This document shows, one piece after another, positions 21,523 to 34,165 of a DNA stretch of 64,000 bases. Source of the stretch: Cordia subcordata (lineage: Eukaryota > Streptophyta > Magnoliopsida > Boraginales > Cordiaceae); contig JAPTOF010000011.1 in NCBI GenBank assembly GCA_028554755.1, positions 6,166,501 through 6,230,500 on the forward strand, written 5' to 3'. The first letter of the stretch is position 1. Every line of letters starts with the position of its first letter. The position numbers were made by a program, and so were the translations under genes. A model generated the notes under the pieces. The model did no database searches, was not told the origin of the DNA, and saw only the letters and a list, made by a program, of their open reading frames with translations.

Positions 21523-23338
21523 TAATTTTGTCAAAAATTTTTAAAAATAGAATTTCGCAAAACATTTCAAGAAGGAGAATTTGATGAAGTTTATAGTAAT
21601 TAATTAATGTCTGCAGTAGTATACACAAGTAGCAGTTTGTTCTTGTGGTTCGAAACCTGTTATTAAACCAGGAGGTCTGATCTTCAAATGTACTTCTTCC
21701 ATTTTTATTATATAAAGAATTAAATAAGTATTACATATATATACTACTCTCGGTTTGGCCGAACTAGCCTCGACCAAATAATTGGTTCGCAAATCAGAAA
21801 CCTTTTCTTTAAATAAATAAAGAAAGAAAAGAAATCAAATCAAAATTTTTAGTTGATTTGACTTGATTTAGTCTGTTTAATCAAATTTAATTTTCATTAA
21901 AGATTGGGTACGTAAAATCAACTCTCATATGATAAGAATGGGTTTATTTTGTTAGAAATTAAAAATAAATTAATTTAATATTATTTATAAATAATTTTTA
22001 AGTAAAGAGTATATAACTTTCTAGTGTAAAAATATTATAAATATATACGCACTTGAAAAAGAATACTGGGGTAGCCTCCACTCACATAAGGATAGCTTCG
22101 CCTTTGACGATGATAATGATTTTGTAATCTAATCTTGCTTTTCAAAATATTGCATGTAATCTTCTGCTTTATGCTGGTTCATTCAAGTTAACAATGTATG
22201 AGTCACGCACTAAATTTGTGATTTTGGATTGTTGGCATGTGGGACTATGATGGTAAAACATTATGTGTAACATTCTAAAATACGATGTTTGATGTGACAA
22301 TTATATTTTGGTGAGACAAAAGGGTAATTAACTTCTATAACAAGAGGTCAAAAACTCGTTTGGATTAACTTTTTGTAGAAGCGTTATTTTTAATTAGTTT
22401 TAAGAAAAGTGTTTTTTCAAAGTATAAATTCTGTTTTTTAAAAAAAAAAGTTAAATTTGACTTTTTTTTAAATAGTCTTTTAAAAGCTAATTTAATTACT
22501 TATCGCAAACTAAATGTATTTGTTTTAAAAAAAAATATTTTTTTCCAAAAAATATATTTTTTATGAAAAGGCGCGATCCAAACAAGCCCTAACTACTTTA
22601 ATATTAAACATAAAGTGGTATTATTGCATTAGAGAGGAGAAGATCTTTTGCAGCATTAATGGAAGGCATTGTTGTCATTTTTCATTAATGTAGTTGATTA
22701 TTATGGGTGATGCAAAGGAATAATTAGCTTGATCGAGAAATGACGGAGAATTATTACTTATTAAAGGTATGGATATCCTAAGAAATATTACGGAAGCTTT
22801 TGAGAATATTTTCACCTTGGGGGGGGGGGGGGGAAGTTATATTTGACTAGAGATTTAGAAAAAAAAAAGGCAAGTTGTAGTTAAACCAAAATTAATCCAA
22901 ATTGTCAAAAACTATTTAATGAATTATAGCTAGATAGCAGGAAATATTTCTTCTTGGAAGTTTAGAGAGAAAAAAAAAAGAAAAAAAAAACAAAGAAACG
23001 TTGAGCCAAATGGGGCTTAATTAAAGCCATCTCTCAACCTTTTCTTGTTAAGTAAGATAGTTCTATAATTTTTTAATACTATTTTACATAAACCGTAGGT
23101 AAATAAGATCTCCTTCAACCTTATAAGTTAGTAAAACTCGTTATCTACACTTAACATGAAATATACTAGATTATAAAAATTATACATACTGATTTTTCTT
23201 TGGAGAATGATGAAAATTATACCCTAAGCAAATTTACTCTGGATTTTATAAATCTCATAATATAACTATACACCTACCACATTAGTATGACCACTAGCGG
23301 AACTATGTATTGTTTAGGGGCTGCCCCTTGAACTCTTG
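21523..23338. other. Intergenic, one MITE-like unit and homopolymers
   Basis: Contains a TTGGATT-family unit at 22350-22592 (ends tcgtttggattaac / gatccaaacaagccc), a G15 run at about 22819-22833 and A-rich runs near 22970-22990. No gene is seen. Confidence 0.35.
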
Positions 23339-23352
23339 AGAGAGAGAGAGAG

Positions 23353-23400
<48 letters not shown>

Positions 23401-23433
23401 AGAGAGGGAGAGAGAGAGAGAGAGAGAGAGAGA
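23339..23433. repeat. (GA)n microsatellite
   Basis: About 95 bp of GA units with a few GC or GG interruptions. It stops about 18 bp before the target duplication of the Mutator-like element. Confidence 0.9.
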
Positions 23434-23460
23434 AACCTTCTTATATTGTGCATTTAAATA

Positions 23461-24692
23461 GGGTAAATGCATCAAATCCCTTTATGGTATCCTATAAGGG
23501 CATGAGATTTCTTGTAGTGTTAAAAGTCCATCATCAAACTCTTGTGCTGCCAAAATCCAGGGGTGTACGCTGGCGGTCTATGAGGTTTTTGAACAAAATT
23601 TCTGATCGAACTGAATATTACAATTTTTCATTTTATAAAACCAAAGTTGCGCAAATTATTTAAGAAATCAGCGGCTTCGGCTTATGCGGTTTGATACGGT
23701 TAGGACGGTTTTTTTATCAGTTTAAAAATGAAGTTTTGACTAGTTTGGTCCAATATTTGGGCGATTGTCAAATTGTTTTCTTGCAAATAATAATTTAATT
23801 TTTTCTTTTAGCCAGGACTGTACTTCATTCATTCAAAGAACATAACATATGACATACACAAACTCATAGCTTCATATATCACAACTTACAACCATCTCAA
23901 ACCAAGAGCATAGAAAACCAGTCCATAACTTCTTATATATTTTCTAAATATTTTATTAGTGTATATTAATATACGATACACATATATATAATACACACAC
24001 ACATATATTTTTGAAAGAGAGAGAATCGTTATTTTTAACTTTTTATGTTTAAAACCCTAAGTAAAATGCCTGTCTATATATATTTTTTAAATATTTATTA
24101 ATATATAATGCATAGACACACACACATATATATATATATATATTAGTAATATGTGCGGGCGGTTCTATTTAATTGCGGTTTTGACCACTTGAAACCATTA
24201 ACCGAACCGCCCATGGCGGTTTTTCAAAATTAAAACCGCAACTGACCAAATTACGTTAAAAACTAACGGTTTTTAATTATTTCAATTTGGCCGAATCGGT
24301 TATTGGGGTTTTTTCGACTTGTTGTCACCCCTACCAAAATCCCTCATCAAACCCTTGTGGTGAGTGGCAATTAGTACGCAACCCCTTGCCATCTAAAATA
24401 ATATTATTTTTAATTGAAAATGTAGGATATGCATTGCGCCTGTAACTGTTTTGACATAGCCTTTTAATGGGATTTTCAAGGGTACAAATGTCAAAAAATC
24501 CCAATGACTTAAGTAAATAGTTTCAAGCTCAACATATATTCTATACTTCCCATTAAAAATAATATTATTTTAGATAGCAGAGGGCATGCATGCAAATGTT
24601 TCACTCACTAAGGGGGTTTGATGAGGGACTTTTGATACCATAAACAGTGTTATGCACTTAATATACCATAGGAGAGCCTGATGCATTTTACC
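23461..24692. mobile_element. Mutator-like nonautonomous element with long terminal inverted repeats
   Basis: The left end (gggtaaatgcatcaaatccc) and right end (reverse complement of gatgcattttacc) begin inverted repeats of about 100 bp, sharing tatggtat, aaaagtcc and catcaaac blocks. The flanks are ATTTAAATA (23452-23460) and TTTTAAATA (24693-24701), a 9-bp duplication with one mismatch, the length typical of Mutator-like elements. There is no transposase. A hAT element is nested inside. Confidence 0.65.
23559..24333. mobile_element. Nested hAT-type nonautonomous element
   Basis: The termini are CAGGGGTG and CACCCCTA, with a perfect 8-bp target duplication CCAAAATC (23551-23558 and 24334-24341), the hAT signature. 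The interior has several cggtt/aaccg blocks that fold back on each other (about 23670-23730 and 24150-24300). No transposase domain is present. Confidence 0.75.
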
Positions 24693-24870
24693 TTTTAAAT
24701 AATGGGCACCTCCTCAACTCACCAAAAAAAAAAAGGATTTATTCTTGACTAATGGCAGTTAAATAGTTCACTTTTTGGAAAATTAAAAATTTAAGGGACA
24801 TTAATTTATCATTCAATGAAGAATGTTGATTGAAAATAAAATTGTATAACTATCTCTAAAATATGAAGGG

Positions 24871-26353
24871 TGATGTGTATGAGTTGTGTATGTTTGTATA
24901 GACTGTTTGCATACACTTCTTAGGGTGTTTTAGAGCTCATTGGTGTGTATTCAAGATAGAGTTTATGCATATTTGTTAATTGTTGTGCATAAAGTGACTA
25001 ATTGCATAAATACTACACTAAATGCACCAATTGCATGACTTAGGTGCATTTTGGGTGAAGTTGATACTTGAGCTTAAATGAAGAATTTTGAAAGAAGATT
25101 GATGAAGATTAAAATGTTCTGGAACAAGATTCAAGCATGCTAGATGATGCACGAGGCCAAGAAGGAAGCATCGGAGAAAACAAAAGCGAAACAGAGCTAA
25201 AACAAAGAAGATATACAATAGAGGTCGACCCCCTAGTCCAATGCCAATTGACCGATAGTCTCTTTCGGTAGTTCCAGTACTTCAATCAAAAGTAACGGCT
25301 GAGTAACCTCCAAGGTTGATCGGTAGTTGCGCTAAAGGTCTATTTAAAGCCCGTTCTAGGTCATTTTGAGTGGAGGAACTTTTATTTCTTAAATCCTAAT
25401 AAACCCTAATCCTTTACCCACTTTATTAAACACCTAAAACCACCATCCCATAACAAACCAAGCAAGTATTGAAGCTTGTAACAAGAGATTGAAGGATTTG
25501 CTTTGGATTTGAGTAAGGGTTTAAAGTGGAGTTTCTTATGCCTTTTCTTATTCTTGTAAATGTGCTTCGTAATTGAGTTAGATCTAGGGTTGATTAATGT
25601 TGTATTTTAGATTAGGGCTTTGAATAAAGGATTTGTGTGTATCTTTGGCTCTTAATACATATTTGTTTACCTAAATCTATGGCATGATTAAATATGTCTA
25701 TGTATTGAAAATCAAGCAGGTCTACCTGTTTGTTAAAATGCATAAGTGAACTTGCCTGCGTTACTTGTGCTTCAAATGCTTTTAGTTACTTATACGAGTG
25801 ATCTAATTATGCTTAATTTATGGCTTTGCTTAGTAGACTAGGCTAAAGCTAATAGCTTACATGCTTCACTTAGTCAAGTTTAGGTGCTAGTCCTTGGCTT
25901 TAAACCTAGCCAAGAAGACAAGTTTTAAGCACAGATTTGCATAGGCCAGGAAGGATTGACCCTTAGCTTTAAACCCAACTAACGGGTTGAACCACCAGTA
26001 TTGGTTAACTCAACACAATGGCAATAGAGGTCCAGAGTCATAGATAGACCTAATTCGTTATCAGAACTCGAGTCTAGTTGCAATGCAATTACCCTCGGTC
26101 CCCTTTTTCTTTGTTAGGTTTCCTTCCTTAGCTTGGCACCCTTAAGTTTCTCCGTGACTTAGTTTTTATTTTCTTTTTTTTTGAACTCCCTTACATCCTA
26201 AAGAAAGCACACATACGCACGTAGCTAGTTTTAGGCACCTAAGTACATAGAGACCAAACTAAGGCAACCTCCTTGTGGAGACGATACCCGCACTCGAATC
26301 TGCTATAACTCGAACAATTCGTACGCTTGCGGGTATAAAACTCGACACGATTA
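24871..26353 (+). mobile_element. Solo LTR, probably Ty3/gypsy
   Basis: 1483 bp flanked by a perfect 5-bp duplication AAGGG (24866-24870 and 26354-26358). The left end is tgatgtgt. The right part (cttgtggagacgatacccgcac ... cttgcgggtataaaa) resembles the LTR ends of plant Tat/Athila-type gypsy elements. No internal region is adjacent, so it is a recombination product. The family assignment is from pattern memory only. Confidence 0.6.
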
Positions 26354-26397
26354 AAGGGCCTTTAACATACCTAACACTAAAATCAAATGGTCTTAGT

Positions 26398-26525
26398 CAG
26401 TGGCAGAGCTAGGGGGCAAGTAAGGACAGTCACCTCCCCTAGCCAAAAAAGCACAAAAAATTTCTATATATTTTTACCAAAAAATAAGATTATATGTGTA
26501 TTTTGCTCCCCCTAACTCAAAAGAA

Positions 26526-26567
<42 letters not shown>

Positions 26568-26694
26568 CATTGATTCTATAACAATTTTTATATGTAATAT
26601 GTGATATTTTATAACAATTTTTTCATTGATTCTTTTGAGTTAAAAAGAATTTAATATGTCGCCCCCTCAAGTTAAATTCCTAGCTCCACCACTG
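26398..26694. mobile_element. hAT-type MITE
   Basis: The termini cagtggcagagctaggggg and the reverse complement of cctagctccaccactg are inverted repeats. The flanks GTCTTAGT (26390-26397) and GTCCTAAC (26695-26702) match at 6 of 8. A (TA)n tract is internal (about 26532-26564). Similar ends (gtgacggagct, actccgtctagtg) appear near 27750 and 30706. Confidence 0.6.
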
Positions 26695-26702
26695 GTCCTA
26701 AC

Positions 26703-27368
26703 ATAGGTAAACTATCATATGTTAATAACTTGTAAATAATTTTGTTTTTAGTATTTAAATTTGTGAGGTACACCCTTCATGACTTCATCATTAGTGATTT
26801 TTGAAAAATAAGAAAAGACCTAGCCAATCTATATTGTGCTTGGATTTTGTTGTGAAAGTAAAAATAAAAATAGAAATAAAAGGAAAATATAAAAGTATAA
26901 TGCATTTTTATTTAGTGTATAGTTAATGGGAAATTTTCTCAAGATTCTTCCATTTAAATGGTAGAGATTGATTTTAGATCTCTTTACTGATGAAACGATC
27001 TATGGGCACATTTTTTAAAAGATTTTGATTTTTGAGAAATAAATTTCTTCTAAACCTAATGATATGTGAATAAGATAATGTATAAAAGTGTTTAAAAACT
27101 ATTACAAACTAAAATTAATTTCAAATATTTAGGGCTTATTTGGATTGACTTTTTCCAAAAATCTTTTTTTCTAAAATTTTTAAAAAGTGTTTCTTTTAGA
27201 AGTTAAGATTTTTTACGTTTGGAAAAAGTTGGAATTGGATTTTTTTCAAAGTTTCAACTTTTTAAAAATATAATTCAAAGATTTATTACCAAAAAAATAT
27301 ATATACTTTTCCAAGAAAAAAGTACTTTTTATCACAATTGACATTACGCAACCAAACCATTCCATACA
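26703..27368. other. Intergenic, one TTGGATT-family unit
   Basis: AT-rich. A MITE-like unit begins near 27130 (gggcttatttggattgac). Otherwise nothing is recognised. Confidence 0.3.
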
Positions 27369-28622
<1,254 letters not shown>

Positions 28623-28899
28623 AACTCTAAAGATATTTTTTGAGCGTTTCCTGGAAGAGATAACATGACCAAAAATGTGTATTAGTCTTAGAAGGCAGGC
28701 AACTGATTTGATTGGCCTATTTTTGCCAAGGATTGTATTTTGGATAATGACTGTTTATTTTAGATGAGCATTAAAAGAGTTTCCTTATTAGAAAGAACTC
28801 CAAGGTTTTAATACTCCTCTTAGCCTTTAAGGGACAACCTAGAAATTATCTAGGATTTTAGCATATTTTCAAATTTTATTATTTCTCTTAGGCACCTTT

Positions 28900-29830
28900 T
28901 TACATGCATGGGTTGCTCAACAATTATTTCTTGCCATGGATGAACTGAAGTTTATGGTTTTACAAAATCTGTGAGTTCTAACTGATTTTTTATTCTCGTT
29001 TTCATTTCAATATTTATATATTTTATGTTTTAAGAATCAATATTACTTTGCGACCGTTCAATTTGCATTCGATTGTTCAATTGCTTAGTAGCAGATGGAA
29101 AATTAAAGGAATTAGATTTTGTCTAACTAATCTAAAATAATGGTAAACCAATTTTTTACAAAAGCATATAATCTAACTAAGCAATTTTTGTGAGGGAATT
29201 GACTTTTAGAATCAGTACTTCTAGAACTTGTTCATGCTACCTGTAGATAGACCTTGTGAGCGATTCGGGGGGTTAGACCGTCCATTAGGTAAGGGAAATA
29301 ACTGGGAAGAATCAAAGAAAATTTTCACAATTATCGACACCAAAAGGAAGAATGGGCTTGTTAGATTATGCCGATAACCATCACTAATTTATCGAAATAG
29401 ATAAGAGTCATCTTTGCATCTAGTATTGGATTTATAGGCCTAAACGGAGATTTATACCTTAGGCTGGGCTTTGAAACCACTATAATCTTATTTTAATTGA
29501 TTTTTCTATTTTTAATTGAATTTATTGTTATCTATCGTTAGTTTCTCTTCTCTTTTGATTAAGTTTAGTGTTGACATTGCAATAGCCATGCCCACGGCTA
29601 AGGCTTTGTCATTTTTTCAGAATTTAGATCTTTAGTTTTAATTGCTTAAACCCACCCTCCCCCTCCCCCTCCCTTCTTCTTTTTTGGTATTTTGCTTCTC
29701 CTTTCTTCTTGGCATAAAAAGTATAATTGTTAGACCAATTTCTATGAGGTCATCCCTTCTCACCATTTTTGAAAATCGCAAGGTAGGAGTAGGAATTTTA
29801 TTTTTGGTGGATTCGGCAAGCATCAAAATT
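28900..29830 (+). repeat. Probable Ty3/gypsy LTR (left boundary unknown)
   Basis: The sequence immediately left of a gypsy-type primer binding site should be the LTR. Its last part (tggattcggcaagcatcaaa) matches the general form of Tat/Athila LTR ends. I cannot place the left end; 28900 is only a guess. Confidence 0.35.
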
Positions 29831-30620
29831 TGGTGTCGTTGTAGGGATTGGTCTGATTTTACTTGTTTTTATGACCAAGTCAGATTGTATAGCTAAACTA
29901 CAATTTAATCCAGAGATTGAAAAGATCGGAAAAAACTTGAAAAAATAAGCAAAGTTGCAGAAACAACAAGAAGAACAAGCAGAAACCTCACAAGCCTTAT
30001 CCAAGTCATTTGGCGAGTTTGAGCAAGAGAAAGAGATTACTAGAAACAATCAAACGTTGCATGAATTGGCTGCTGCCCTCTTGAATCAACAGTATTTTTG
30101 CATCACTTATCCAACGCTTAATGCAGATTTTCAGTTGAATCGGGCTTGATTAACCTATTTCCCACTTTTCACGGATTGGAGAAAGATCCTCATAAACACT
30201 TGAAGGAGTTTCATGTTTTATGTTCAAGCATGAAGCCTAATGGAGTGACTGAAGATCAAATCAAGTTGAGAGCCTTAGCTTTCTCCTTAGCGAATGCAGC
30301 GAAAGAATAGTTATTTTATCTCCCATCCAGTTCCATCACCACTTGGACTGAGATGGCGAGAACCTTCCTTGACAAGTTCTTTCCCACCACTAAAGCGACC
30401 GTGATTAGAAGGGAGATTTGTGCCATAAAATAAAAGAATACCGAATCACTCTATGACTATTGGGAGACATTCAAGAGATTAGACGCTAGTTGTCCTTAGC
30501 ATGGAGTGTTTGAGCAATCTGTTATTCAATATTATTGTAAAGGTTTACTTTCCATAGAAATAAAAATGATGGATGTCACTAATAGAAGTACGATTATGGA
30601 TTTTATCTCAATATTTCATA
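29831..30620 (+). pseudogene. Decayed Ty3/gypsy primer site and gag
   Basis: tttggtgtcgttgtaggga (about 29830-29848) is a mutated form of the tRNA-type primer site of plant Tat/Athila gypsy elements. Downstream, with three in-frame stops, is a retrotransposon gag core: FPTFHGLEKDPHKHLKEF, IKLRALAFSL, TWTEMARTFLDKFFP, SLYDYWETFKRL, YYCKGL (about 30150-30600). The stops replace Gln/Trp-type codons. No pol sequence follows. Confidence 0.75.
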
Positions 30621-30639
30621 TTATACTCTTAATAATCTC

Positions 30640-31140
30640 AATAAAATATGAAAATATTATATAAAAATATATTACAAATTCTGTCATAAATAAATTCCAT
30701 CAAGTTCTGACTCCGTCTAGTGAAGTGTTTCGTTTCTTTCTTTTTTTTTTTTTTTCCCCCTATCGTTATGTAGAGTCTTCGTCCACTATAGTAAAAACCT
30801 TTTCCTTTCACTATTGGACTTTCATTACAGTTACCCGCCGTCTTGCTCTTCGCAAGTCAACAACATTGAATTAAATTTTCCATACGTACGTTAAAGTGGG
30901 CCCCACCTCCGGCCACATATACTTCGCCCCCAAGGATGTCATTACAACACAACAACCGAGAAAAAGGCCCCGGAAAACACTAAAAATTAAGCACGCACCT
31001 AAAGACCAAGACAAACGCAAGAATTTCACACACGCACACACGCGTTTTTCTCCATTTTGATCACACAAAACCCACGTAGCTTCAAGACAACATAACCCTT
31101 TTATCATTACACCATCATCACATACATATCATCATCAATT
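30640..31140 (+). promoter_or_regulatory. Upstream region of U-box kinase copy B
   Basis: Contains a hAT-like terminus (about 30700-30717), a poly(T) run (30741-30755) and a more GC-rich part (30880-31090) with cacacgcacacacgcgttttt at about 31027. It should hold the promoter and 5' leader of copy B, but I cannot point to a convincing TATA box. Confidence 0.35.
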
Positions 31141-31197
31141 ATGTACACTTGTATGTATATGCATTTGTATTTGTGTGCGTGTGATATGTATACGTAA
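31141..31197 (+). CDS. Short upstream ORF in the leader of copy B
   Basis: The ATG at 31141 opens an 18-codon frame (MYTCMYMHLYLCACDMYT) that stops at TAA 31195-31197, 38 nt before the main ATG (31236). It contains three further in-frame ATGs. If the transcript starts upstream of 31141, as the leader position suggests, ribosomes would meet it first. Whether the leader is transcribed is not shown by the sequence. Confidence 0.35.
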   Translation: MYTCMYMHLYLCACDMYT

Positions 31198-31235
31198 CAG
31201 CAATAGTGACGCCGATAACTGAGATAGTAGAGCCG

Positions 31236-34165
31236 ATGGGCGAGATAAAGTACCCGGAGATTGACGTGTCGCCGGTGGCTGTGGCGGTGGAGGGACCAAG
31301 TGCGCCGCCGTTGCCGGCGGTGCCTGCGGATGACGTGATACACGTGGCACTAGGGAAGGAGGTGAAGGAGAGTGAGTTGACTTTGGGCTGGGCGTTGCGC
31401 ATTTCAGGAGGGAGAAGGATTTGCATCATTCATGTTCATCAGCCTGCTAAGAGAATTCCATTCAGTAATTACTTTCCTTTTTCTTTTTTTTCTTTTTTTT
31501 TGCTTTTTAGTTTTGTAGTATGAAGTTTTTGTTGTTAAGGTTTTATTTTAATAGTGTTTATTCACATAATTAATTGGTAGTTTAGTTAGTTGAACTGAAA
31601 TGCTATTTTATTTGTTATTGTTTATGTGTTTGGCTGGACTTTTTAATCACTTGATCATTACTTGCTTTTGTTGACTTTGGTAAAAGTTTGCTTTTTCTTT
31701 TTAATGGTTTTAAATTGGAATTTTTTGATGAACTTTTATTTATGTTTTATTGTTTGATATTATTCACTTGTGGATGAAGTATCAACATGATCTATTGCTC
31801 TGCTGAATATATTTCTAGTTAGGAATAGTATTCATTTCTCAATTTGTGGTAGCGGTTCAACTGCTGATGAATTTTGAGTTTTTATTTTGCTTTTTTGTAT
31901 CTTTTTGCGTAAGAAAATTTCATATTAGAATTCTCAATGATTGGAATCTGAATCAGTTCAAGGGTTGGTTCCCTTTGTAATGTAAATATAATCTTGGTCA
32001 AATGCAAATTCGCACCTTCATCCTTTGCATCTTGTAGAAAGATGGGAGTTTCACAATCATATATGTATTCTATGGTTGAAAAGAAATAAATAAAAATTGC
32101 ACGTGATCTAATTGCATCTTCTACGTGTAGTTCAAGAATGTTGGATAGCTTTTATCTTGTCAATATGTGGAGGTTAAGGTTTCGTGGAAATGTTGATGAT
32201 TATTTCTTTTATTGTCAGCAATCGGAGATTCATTGTGATTAGAGATGTATATTGAATTGTGGATCTGAGTTGATTAGTTAAGTTTCCCCTGAGTTGGTTG
32301 CCTCTCTCTGGGCAGTTCTTCTGTTCCAAGTTCTGCTTATGGATTGGCGCAAGAAATGTTGCAATGAAGAAATTTAGGATTGGCGCAGGAAATGTTGCAA
32401 TGAAGAAATTTATCTGTATCAAATATGAAAATTGTAATAGAAGAACTTAACTTTTAGTTCCTCACTATTTGAGCAAATTATCGTTCCCAGTGGCAGTTTT
32501 TAATGACGATTTAATTGGAAAGGGATGAGAAGAAACCTTGTATGAGGTTTTCCCCCATCTGGAAAAGTTTTCAGCAACACCTGTTCTCCTTCTCACTCAC
32601 GAACTCTCTATCCTACACCTTCCCCCCCCCCCCCCCCAACATGCCTGGCGCCCCAAAAAAAAAAAAAGCCCTTCTGTAAGAGAATGAAGGAAGAAAAGAT
32701 TTAAAGCTCAATGCTTAAATGACCCATACATCAGGCCTCAGGGTCAATCGCTCAAATTTGTTAGATAGAAACTAACAGATCTTGGCATTGTATTATTTTA
32801 GATATTATTGTTGTATGCATTGACCTTTTTCCCTTTTGTCTTGGCTTGCAGTGGGTACAAAGTTTTCAATCGACAAGCTCTCTGACGTACAAGTTAGAAC
32901 TTTTCATGAAGCTGAGAGGCAAGAGATGCAGAAGATTCTGAAGAAATATGTGTTGATCTGTGAGCAAGCTAAGGTATATTTTCTCATCTGATCTCCCACC
33001 GTATTAGACTTTAATACGTGTTGCCTGACAAATTTTGCAGTTTTTAATGAGCAAAACTATACCAAGCTGTTCATGTTGTGATGACTATCTTTTTAATGTA
33101 GTCTCCTTTCTTCTGCATTGATAGATAGGGTTGGAAGATACAATGTCAATAATTTGCTAAATGGTCTCTCTGTTTGAGTTAAAAAATTTTAAGAATTCTG
33201 CAGAGCTAGAAACTCTTCCTTGTAGTAAATGGCTTCAAATACTTGGAAACCTCATCTGGAATTCTGAATTTGAGCATGCCAAACCTCACTTCTTATACCT
33301 TTTTCTTTCCATTTCTTGTTTAGGTGCATGCAGAGAAAGTTTACATTGAGATGGACTCTATCGAGAAGGGTATTCTGGAGCTCATATCTCAGCATGGTAT
33401 CAGGAAACTTGTTATGGGAGGAGCAGCTAACAAGTCATATTCAAAGTAAAAACCAAACCATATACAAAAAACTTAATATGGTATCAAAGTCTAGGTCATG
33501 GTCTGAATCTCACCTCCAAATATTTAGAAATATTAAACTTGTCTCAAATCACGCTGGCAAGTGAGAAGTTGTGTCAAGTACAATAAATAAATACAATAAA
33601 CCCTCTCTACAAGCTTAAGCTTTTAGATGAAGTGGTAACTTAGTACATGCCTTCTCTTTCATCCTTAATGTGACTCCTTGTGAAGTTGAATTAACGAGCT
33701 AGAATGTTTAACTTTTGGAGGCAAAGAAGATTATCACTGCCTTCCTCTTTCAGTCTTTTTCTTTTTTCCCCTCATTTGAGGGTTCAAGGGGGAATGTGCA
33801 TGAATGTCTTGTGGTGTTTATGCAACATGTGTACTCTCTTTTAGATTGGCTATCAAACATAAAGGATAATGCTGCTAAAAGATTTTGATTATTTTTGTGT
33901 TCAAGAATTCCATTTATGATTATCAACATTCCATATAGAAACGATAAATGAAAGACAGAGAAAAGGCAACAAACTCTTCCGTCCACAATTGTTGACCTCT
34001 GGGTTGTTTTGTTATGTATTTTTGGACACATTCATTTCTCCATTTTACATATTCTTGCAGGAAAATGTTGGAGCCAAAATCTAAGAAAGCCATGTATGTC
34101 CGCCTACATGCGCCTGTTCTCTGTCATATATGGTTTATTTGCAAAGGTCACCTAATTCATACGAG
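31236..34165 (+). CDS. Copy B exons 1-4: N-terminus and Usp-like domain
   Basis: Exon 1 (76 codons plus one base) is Pro/Val/Ala-rich, then enters the Usp-like fold with VIHVALGKEVKESEL, LGWALRISG and ICIIHVHQPAKRIPF. The split codon at the exon 1/2 junction gives Met (a|tg). Exons 2-4 continue with HEAERQEMQKILKKY, EKGILELISQHGIRKLVMGG and KSKKAMYVRLHAPVLCHIWF. Exon 1 is locally GC-rich (31205-31400), unlike the AT-rich surroundings. Confidence 0.88.

Noticed and set aside
31206..31235. A longer N-terminus for copy B starting ten codons upstream
   Set aside because: The codon at 31206 is GTG; the first ATG after the in-frame stop at 31182 is 31236.
31107..31429. Several minus-strand frames antisense to exon 1 of copy B
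   Set aside because: The GC-rich exon leaves antisense frames open; none shows a domain, and the sense exon explains the sequence.
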